Of a stretch of 64,000 nt of DNA, positions 58,834 to 64,000 are shown one piece after another. This DNA comes from JAEUNJ01 sp052035955 (GTDB lineage Bacteria; Pseudomonadota; Gammaproteobacteria; Burkholderiales; Rhodocyclaceae), in assembly GCA_052035955.1 (NCBI GenBank), contig JBPOHD010000027.1, forward strand, positions 95,017 to 159,016, written 5' to 3'. Position 1 is the stretch's first letter. The number at the start of each line of letters is the position of its first letter. Position numbers and translations under genes: made by a program. Under the pieces are notes generated by a model. That model was given only the letters and a program-made list of their open reading frames with translations, was not told where the DNA came from and searched no databases.

Positions 58834-59544
58834 TCAATCCTCGAGTTCGCGGGCACCGGCCTGTACCTCGGCCCGGATGGCGGGCACCGGATCGCCCTTG
58901 AAGACGCCCCGCAGCTTGAAGTGCAGGTGGACCGGGTTCGCCTTGTCGCCGGCCAGGACGGCCTTGCGGAAGTCGTGGCGGTACTTGTCGTCCACCGCGG
59001 GAGTGAAGGGCGTGTGGGGCGGCGCCGCAGTCGGCAGCGGCGACCCCGGATAGTTCAGGTGGCAGCGGGCGCAGGCCCGCTCGTAGTCGAAATTCTGGCC
59101 CGCATCGACCAGGTTCTGCCGGGGTGTCGTGTCACCGGACGACTTGAGCCTGTCGCTCGCCTCCCCGTGCAGGTTGCGGTAGCGGCCGCCCGGCCCGTGG
59201 CAGGCCTCGCAGCCCACCCCGACCAGGATCCGGGCCTCGTCCGCATCCATGCCGATGCGGTAGCCGCCGGCCTCGCCGTAGCCGGTCGCATGGCAGCCGA
59301 CGCAATCCTTGCTGGCGCTGTAGTCGGCGGCGGGGTCCAGTTTGGCCTTGAGCTTCGCCTCGGCCTTGACGCCCGGCCTGAGGCTCTCGAAGGCCCTGGC
59401 GTGGGCGGTGCCCTTCCAGGCATCGCCCTGGGCATCGTGACACTTGGTACATACGCGAAAGCCCTTGTACTCGGGCGCGTCGGCGGCAGCCGCAGGCACG
59501 GCGAGGGCGACGGCCAGGGCAAGGGTGGCGATGCAGACTCTCAT
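58834..59544 (-). CDS. pcrC: tetrahaem periplasmic cytochrome c PcrC
   Basis: 236 residues from the ATG at 59544 (a GTG four codons upstream is an alternative), with a Sec signal ending near AAA-D22. Four CXXCH haem sites lie at 32-36 (CTKCH), 81-85 (CVGCH), 112-116 (CEACH) and 158-162 (CARCH). The layout resembles cytochrome c554-type multihaem proteins. PcrC is thought to deliver electrons to PcrAB. No haem b or molybdenum gamma-like subunit is present, unlike ethylbenzene or chlorate dehydrogenase-type relatives. Confidence 0.92.
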   Translation of the reverse strand: MRVCIATLALAVALAVPAAAADAPEYKGFRVCTKCHDAQGDAWKGTAHARAFESLRPGVKAEAKLKAKLDPAADYSASKDCVGCHATGYGEAGGYRIGMDADEARILVGVGCEACHGPGGRYRNLHGEASDRLKSSGDTTPRQNLVDAGQNFDYERACARCHLNYPGSPLPTAAPPHTPFTPAVDDKYRHDFRKAVLAGDKANPVHLHFKLRGVFKGDPVPAIRAEVQAGARELED

Positions 59545-59574
59545 GGCTGGAGGCACGGTATCCGGGACGAGGGA

Positions 59575-59594
59575 GGGGCGGCGTCCGCCGCCCC
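59575..59594 (-). promoter_or_regulatory. intercistronic hairpin between pcrB and pcrC
   Basis: GGGGCGGC and GCCGCCCC form a perfect 8-base-pair stem with a 4-base loop in the 59-base gap between pcrB and pcrC. Without a T-tract it is more likely to stabilise the pcrAB part of the mRNA or reduce read-through than to end transcription fully. Confidence 0.45.
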
Positions 59595-59603
59595 CGCAAG
59601 GGC

Positions 59604-60605
59604 TCAGGTCAGGGGCGAAATCATCATGTCGGCACTGCGCCGGCCGATGAGCACGTCCATCAGTTCGGAGGCCTGCCCCTTCACCTTCTTCTCCCGCTCA
59701 CCGGCGAGGAGCTTCAGCACGTCCTTGACGCCGCCGCCGAAGAGCCCCTCCAGCTGGGCCAGCGGAATCTTCGGGTCCTCGAAGACGTTGCCCACGGAGT
59801 CCTCCTTGCGCGGCCCCAGGACGGGCGGCACGTAGAAGACGTTCGGCCCGGTGCCGAACTCCGGGTGCAGCGGCAGCGCCACCTTCCACTGCTTGACCAG
59901 CTTGTAGACCGAGCTCGACGTGTCGTCGATGAAGCCCACGTGCATGGCCCGGCCGACGCACTGGGCGACGCAGGCGGTGGCCACGCCCTTTTCGATCCGG
60001 GGGAAGCAGCCGATGCACTTGTTGGCCTTGTTGGTCAGCGGGTTGAAGTAGGGCTTGGCGTAGGGACAGGAGGCGACGCACTTCTGGGCGCCCTTGCACT
60101 TCTCGAGCTGGATCATGACGATCCCGTCCTCCTCGCGCTTGTAGATCGCGTCGTTCGGGCAGGCCTCCAGGCAGGCCGGCTTGGCGCAGTGGTTGCACAT
60201 GCGCGGCAGGTAGAAATAGCTGTTGTTCGGATAGTCGCCGACGCCCTCGTCCTCGTCCCAGTTGGGCGCAGTGCGCGGTGTCGGGCTCGGCCGCACGCGG
60301 CCGGGCTTGCCCTCGAACAGGCGGCCCGAGTAGTCGAACTGGAACGGCACGCCGTAGTCGATCATCGGCGGGATCTTGCCGGTCTGCAGCTGCCCGTCCT
60401 TGTAGCCGCCGCCCTTGGCGGCCCAGTTGCGCGGATAGCCCATGCCGGGGGCGGTCTCGACGTTGCGCCAGTACATGAAGTCCTGGCCGGGGCCGCCGGT
60501 CCACAACTTCTTGCAGGCGACGGTGCAGGTCTGGCAGCCGATGCACTTGTTGAGGTCGGTCACGAAGGTGAGTTGGCGCTTCGGGGCTTTGAGAACTGTT
60601 GCCAT
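59604..60605 (-). CDS. pcrB: perchlorate reductase beta (iron-sulfur) subunit PcrB
   Basis: 333 residues, no signal peptide; exported with PcrA. Cysteine groups are 21/24/27/31, 137/140/145/149, 170/176/180 and 197/200/212/216. In the third group the expected ligand at 173 is Ala (CKGAQKC), as in NarH where Trp takes this place, predicting three 4Fe-4S and one 3Fe-4S cluster. It passes electrons from PcrC to the FS0 cluster of PcrA. It is 35 bases downstream of pcrA. Confidence 0.95.
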   Translation of the reverse strand: MATVLKAPKRQLTFVTDLNKCIGCQTCTVACKKLWTGGPGQDFMYWRNVETAPGMGYPRNWAAKGGGYKDGQLQTGKIPPMIDYGVPFQFDYSGRLFEGKPGRVRPSPTPRTAPNWDEDEGVGDYPNNSYFYLPRMCNHCAKPACLEACPNDAIYKREEDGIVMIQLEKCKGAQKCVASCPYAKPYFNPLTNKANKCIGCFPRIEKGVATACVAQCVGRAMHVGFIDDTSSSVYKLVKQWKVALPLHPEFGTGPNVFYVPPVLGPRKEDSVGNVFEDPKIPLAQLEGLFGGGVKDVLKLLAGEREKKVKGQASELMDVLIGRRSADMMISPLT

Positions 60606-60640
60606 GATGGTTTCCCTTCCTTGTTATCCGGTGGCCGCGA

Positions 60641-63436
60641 TCAGAGGGGCATCGGGGTGGCGCCGATGTAGCGCTTGACCTCGACCCGCGTGTCGCGCTG
60701 GGTGCCTCCCGGACCGTAGTAGTTGGGCCGGAATACCAGGTGCCCGTAGTTGCCGACCAGGTGGGTCGGCGAGATCCGCACCGGGCAGACGCTCTGGGAG
60801 CTGCCTTCGATCAGGTCCATGTAGAGCTCGGGCGTATGCCACATGGAGATGCGGCCGCTCTGCTCGCCCTTGCGCACCTTGACGCGGCAGATCACGCGGC
60901 CGTGGTCGTTCCAGACCTCGACCCAGTCGTTGTCCTTGATGCCCCGGGCCTTGGCGTCGGCCGGCGACATCTCGACCGAGGGACCGCCGCGCTGCAGCCT
61001 GAGCATCTGCACGTTGTCCTTGAAGGTCGAGTGGATGGCATAGCGGCTGTGCGGCGTGTTGAAGCGCAGGGGGAACTTGTCCGCGTCCACCGGCGCCTTG
61101 TAGGTCGGCAGTTCCAGGCCCATGTCGAAGAAGGTGTCATGGTCGAAGTAGAACTGCTGGCGGCCGGTCAGCGTCGGCCAGGGCTTCTTGTCCACCACGT
61201 AGTTCTGGAAGGGCGTGTAGGGCACGCCCTCCTTCATGGGCGAGGTCCAGTTTCCCTTGAAGCGCTGCGGCTTCTCGCGCAGCATCTGCATGGTGATGCC
61301 CTTGGACTGGGGCGCCGTGTCGAGGATGTACTGGGCCGCCGCCTCGTCTTCGGCCAGCTTGCCGTCCATGGTCATCTGGTTCCACAGGTTGCCCAGGTCC
61401 CGCACCCACTTGAACTGCTCGTCGTTGTACTTCTCGATGCCCTTCCGGCGGGCGGCCGCCTCGACCTTCTTCGAGAGCTCGAGGAAGATCTGCCAGTCGG
61501 TCTTCGCCTCGAACATGGGCTTGACGGCCGGTTCCGTCATGTTGATGGAGGTGTGCTCCATCGTGACGTTCAGGTCCAGCTTCTCGTACCAGTGCGCCGA
61601 GGGCAGCACGATGTCCGAATAGAGGGCCGTCGAGTCCATGCGGATGTTGATGTCGACGATCAGGTCCAGCTTCGGCCACAGGTTGCGCAGCACGTATTTC
61701 TGGCCCTTGGCCTGGTTCAGGAAGTTGCCGCGATAGACGATGAAAACCTTGGGATCGCGGCCGTTGGCCGGCAGCAGCGGCATCTGGCGGGTGGCGATGC
61801 TCTGCCGCAGGTACTTGTTGGTATCCACGTTGACGTTGAGCATCTCGTCATTGACCTCGGCATGGACGTAGGTCCAGATCGTGGTCTGGCAGAAGCGGTG
61901 CCGGGCGGGAGTCTCGGGCCACGCGAGCGCGGCGACGCCGGGGAGGAAGGTGGGCTTCCACTGGCCGATGTAATGCTGCAGGCCGCCGCCGTTCTTGCCC
62001 TCGCTGCCGGTGAGGGCGGAAAGCAGGTGGAAGACGCGCAGCAGGACGTCGCTGTAGTACCAGTGGTTGGTGCCGCCGCCGCTGATGATCATGGAGGGCT
62101 TGGCGGTGGCGTAGTCCCTGGCCAGCTGGACGATCACCTTGGCCGGGATGCCGGTCACGGCGGCCGCTTTCTCCGGCGTGTTCTGGTTCATGATCCGCGA
62201 CTTGAGGAGCGCGAACACCGGCTCCACGTCGAGGCTCGTGCCGCCCTTGGCCGGCACCTTGAAGCTGCCTTCGAGGGCCGGATCCAGGTCACCGAGGGCG
62301 ATGTAGCCCTTCGGGAAGGTGTTGGTGTTGCGGCCGAGGAAGGCCACCGGGGGCGCCTTCTGCTCCGGCTCGTCGCCCCAGCATCCCTTGGCGATCACTG
62401 CCTTGTTGGTCCTGGCGTCCCAGACGTAGAACTTGTTCGGGGAGCCGCCCTCGACCACGTCGGCCTCGCGCAGGAAGCGGCGGTTGTCCTTGCGCACCAG
62501 GTAGGGCAGGTCGGTCTGCTCCTTGACGCTCTGCACGTCGAACAGGTTCTCCTTGATGATCACGTGGGCCATGCCCAGGCCCAGCGCCCCGTCGGTGCCG
62601 GGCTTCAGGTGCAGCCACTGGTCGGCCTTGATGGTGGAGGCGTTGTAGTCCGGGGAGATGCTGACGACCTTCGTCCCGTTCAAGGCCGCCTCGGACAGGT
62701 AGTGGGCGTCGGGGATGCGCGTGATCGAAGGATTGGCGCCCCAGAGGATGATGAACTTGGCATTGAACCAGTCGGCGCATTCGCAGGAGTCGCCCTGGAC
62801 GCCCACCGTCTGGGTCTGGCCCGTCGGGTGGTCGCCGTACCAGTCGAAGAAGGTATGGGTATGGGCGCCGATGTAATGGGCGAAACGGTGGCCGGCGGCA
62901 AAGGACACGGGGGCCACGGCGGGCACCGGCGAGAAGACGCTGATGCAGTCCGGCGCCTCGTTCTTGATGGTATCGACGACCTTGTCGGCGATCATTTCCA
63001 GGGCCTCGTCCCAGGAAGCCCGCCGCCACTTGCCCTCGCCCCGCTCGCCGACCCGGATCAGCGGATACTTGATCCGGTGCGGGCCGTACATGTAGTCGAC
63101 GCCGCAGACGCCCTTGTTGCAGCCGCGCGGGTTGTACTCGGGCAGGCCGGGCATGGCAGCCATGTCCTTGGCCGCCTCCTCGCGCAGGACGACGCCGTCC
63201 TTGGTGTAGACGAAGTGGGGGCAGGCGCCCGTGCAGTTGATCAGGTGGGCACCCCGGGTCTTCTTGTCCCAGGTCCATTGGCCCCGGTGCAGGTTCTCCC
63301 AGCCCGAGTATTCGAAGGCGCCGGAGGGGTCGCCGGTGGCGGCCAGGGCGCGGAACGCAAAGGACCCGCCGAGCAGCGAACCCAGGGATGTCGCGCCGGC
63401 GGTCTTGATGAAATCTCGACGAGTGACTTGTGCCAT
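60641..63436 (-). CDS. pcrA: perchlorate reductase catalytic subunit PcrA
   Basis: 931 residues from the ATG at 63436 (GGGGACG site upstream); a start five codons earlier lacks a ribosome site. Twin-arginine leader TRRDFIK with cleavage expected near ALA-A33. FS0 cluster ligands are His64, Cys68, Cys72 and Cys106. The molybdenum ligand is Asp202 in FFDWYGDHPTG, typical of type II (NarG/EbdA-like) DMSO reductase enzymes. Trp493 corresponds to the gate Trp461 of Azospira PcrA by an offset of 32. At the paired gate position, Tyr165 in that numbering, this protein has Phe197. It reduces perchlorate and chlorate to chlorite in the periplasm. First gene of pcrABCD-cld. Confidence 0.95.
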   Translation of the reverse strand: MAQVTRRDFIKTAGATSLGSLLGGSFAFRALAATGDPSGAFEYSGWENLHRGQWTWDKKTRGAHLINCTGACPHFVYTKDGVVLREEAAKDMAAMPGLPEYNPRGCNKGVCGVDYMYGPHRIKYPLIRVGERGEGKWRRASWDEALEMIADKVVDTIKNEAPDCISVFSPVPAVAPVSFAAGHRFAHYIGAHTHTFFDWYGDHPTGQTQTVGVQGDSCECADWFNAKFIILWGANPSITRIPDAHYLSEAALNGTKVVSISPDYNASTIKADQWLHLKPGTDGALGLGMAHVIIKENLFDVQSVKEQTDLPYLVRKDNRRFLREADVVEGGSPNKFYVWDARTNKAVIAKGCWGDEPEQKAPPVAFLGRNTNTFPKGYIALGDLDPALEGSFKVPAKGGTSLDVEPVFALLKSRIMNQNTPEKAAAVTGIPAKVIVQLARDYATAKPSMIISGGGTNHWYYSDVLLRVFHLLSALTGSEGKNGGGLQHYIGQWKPTFLPGVAALAWPETPARHRFCQTTIWTYVHAEVNDEMLNVNVDTNKYLRQSIATRQMPLLPANGRDPKVFIVYRGNFLNQAKGQKYVLRNLWPKLDLIVDINIRMDSTALYSDIVLPSAHWYEKLDLNVTMEHTSINMTEPAVKPMFEAKTDWQIFLELSKKVEAAARRKGIEKYNDEQFKWVRDLGNLWNQMTMDGKLAEDEAAAQYILDTAPQSKGITMQMLREKPQRFKGNWTSPMKEGVPYTPFQNYVVDKKPWPTLTGRQQFYFDHDTFFDMGLELPTYKAPVDADKFPLRFNTPHSRYAIHSTFKDNVQMLRLQRGGPSVEMSPADAKARGIKDNDWVEVWNDHGRVICRVKVRKGEQSGRISMWHTPELYMDLIEGSSQSVCPVRISPTHLVGNYGHLVFRPNYYGPGGTQRDTRVEVKRYIGATPMPL

Positions 63437-63545
63437 TTTTCGTCCCCACATGCAGGTGTTGTCCGGGGTCCGGCGGGCTTGCGACAGGAAGGCGCAAGTC
63501 CACCGGACGCGGCCCCGTCGACGGACGGGACTCGGCCTGCTGTTC

Positions 63546-63561
63546 AGCAACGGGCGTGCCA
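63546..63561 (-). promoter_or_regulatory. sigma54 (-24/-12) promoter of the pcrABCD-cld operon
   Basis: On the minus strand the sequence is TGGCACGCCCGTTGCT, matching the consensus TGGCACG-N4-TTGC at every fixed position. Transcription should start near 63536, leaving a leader of about 100 bases before the pcrA ATG. Confidence 0.85.
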
Positions 63562-63626
63562 CCGGCAATCCGCGGCAAAGGGGGGCGATTCGTCCCCTCC
63601 ATCGGTCTGGTTTTTTGAGGCAGGTC

Positions 63627-63714
63627 AACGAAACGGCCGATTCTTGGGAGACGTCCGGCGGGCTGGAATGTCGTTTCGTTCAACTGGAGGAAGGCCGACT
63701 GAACGATTCGTTCA
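63627..63714 (-). promoter_or_regulatory. three related repeats upstream of the pcrA promoter, candidate PcrR sites
   Basis: AACGAAACG (63627-63635) recurs exactly as its reverse complement CGTTTCGTT (63672-63680). A perfect dyad TGAACGA-T-TCGTTCA (63700-63714) is a close variant. Centres lie at about -95, -140 and -171 from the predicted start. That is where sigma54 activators usually bind. No gene is seen between 63437 and 63984. Confidence 0.6.
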
Positions 63715-63984
63715 ATTCCCCTTCCCCGATGGGCGACGCGGCCGGCGTGGGAAATATCGGCAGGGGGTGGTCGAGGTCGACGAGTCGCCCCGGGCCCCGT
63801 ACCGGTGACGCCGGTCCATGGGTGCTCCGGGCAGACCCGAGGCAACCCGGTGCATCGCCGGTCGTTTCCTGCCAGGTAGTGTGCTGACTTGTGTGCAAAA
63901 GCGTCCGCGGTAGGAAGCGGGCGGGTGGTCATGGTAAGAGGTTGATTATCGAGATCGACCTTGAACCCCTTGGGAGGGCAAACC

Positions 63985-64000
63985 ATGACCACGAGGAAGC
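63985..64000 (+). CDS. start of a divergent gene, cut by the window edge
   Basis: An ATG at 63985 follows GGGAGGG with good spacing and opens MTTRK before the window ends. It is divergent from pcrA. In known perchlorate islands a quinol-oxidising cytochrome (PcrQ) or another island gene lies near pcrA, but five residues cannot identify it. Confidence 0.4.

Noticed and set aside
58010..58837. 275-codon alternative frame over pcrD
   Set aside because: The 230-codon frame shows TorD/NarJ-type sequence; this one is a shadow without domain features.
60740..63808. 1022-codon open frame on the plus strand
   Set aside because: Antisense of pcrA. The translation is rich in V, G, H and D runs without domains, and pcrA on the other strand is certain.
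63820..63850. Possible sigma54 promoter for the divergent gene at 63985 (GG-N10-GC spacing)
   Set aside because: Only the spacing fits; the flanking bases (GGCAGA, AGGC) match the consensus poorly and it lies about 140 bases before the start codon.

Overview
The window looks like the chromosome of a GC-rich betaproteobacterium, most likely of the Rhodocyclales (Azospira/Dechloromonas/Propionivibrio-like). This rests on housekeeping gene order (aroK-aroB-dgt-gltB; miaB-phoH-ybeY-corC-lnt; glyQS-gmhB-plsC), a System I cytochrome c maturation operon, and a full set of perchlorate respiration genes. No 16S gene is present, so the genus is an inference.

Layout. 1-5.3 kb: gltB (partial), dgt, aroB, aroK and a dihaem cytochrome c4, all leftward. 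5.4-14.8 kb: engB, a TRAP-TAXI uptake system with its DUF1850 partner, a chalcone-isomerase-fold protein, then an HD-GYP response regulator followed by a large hybrid kinase. 14.8-27.6 kb: leftward core genes gloA, a YgjP-type metalloprotease and a degenerate YgjP relative, plsC, gmhB, glyS, glyQ, a periplasmic tandem rhodanese, lnt, corC, ybeY, phoH, miaB. 27.6-35.3 kb: an EamA transporter and ccmABCDEFGHI, ending in a strong hairpin.

35.3-42.3 kb is accessory: a leftward type I restriction-modification operon (hsdR-hsdM-hsdS) with a Fic-domain gene as its last cistron. A 56-codon gene meets fic head-on and carries a Fic-inhibition-like S-xxx-E-G motif. 42.3-51.7 kb: a sigma54-type two-component system divergent from a selenocysteine formate dehydrogenase operon. 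That operon has a recognisable SECIS hairpin and a -24/-12 promoter, and is followed by fdhE.

51.7-64 kb is a perchlorate reduction island: pcrP (PAS sensor), pcrS (kinase), pcrR (sigma54 activator), and the leftward operon pcrA-pcrB-pcrC-pcrD-cld. Upstream of pcrA there is a near-perfect sigma54 promoter, with three related AACGAAACG-type elements at the usual distance for activator binding.

How the parts fit: formate dehydrogenase would feed the quinone pool from formate. Electrons would pass through periplasmic cytochromes (PcrC, possibly a quinol dehydrogenase outside the window) to PcrAB, which reduces perchlorate to chlorite. Chlorite dismutase then splits chlorite into chloride and oxygen. 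The ccm operon matures the c-type cytochromes. PcrS/PcrR(/PcrP) and the second two-component system probably switch the pcr and fdh operons through sigma54. The most informative details are a predicted Tyr-to-Phe change at the PcrA substrate gate, the pcrA control region, and the Fic/small-protein pair on the restriction operon.
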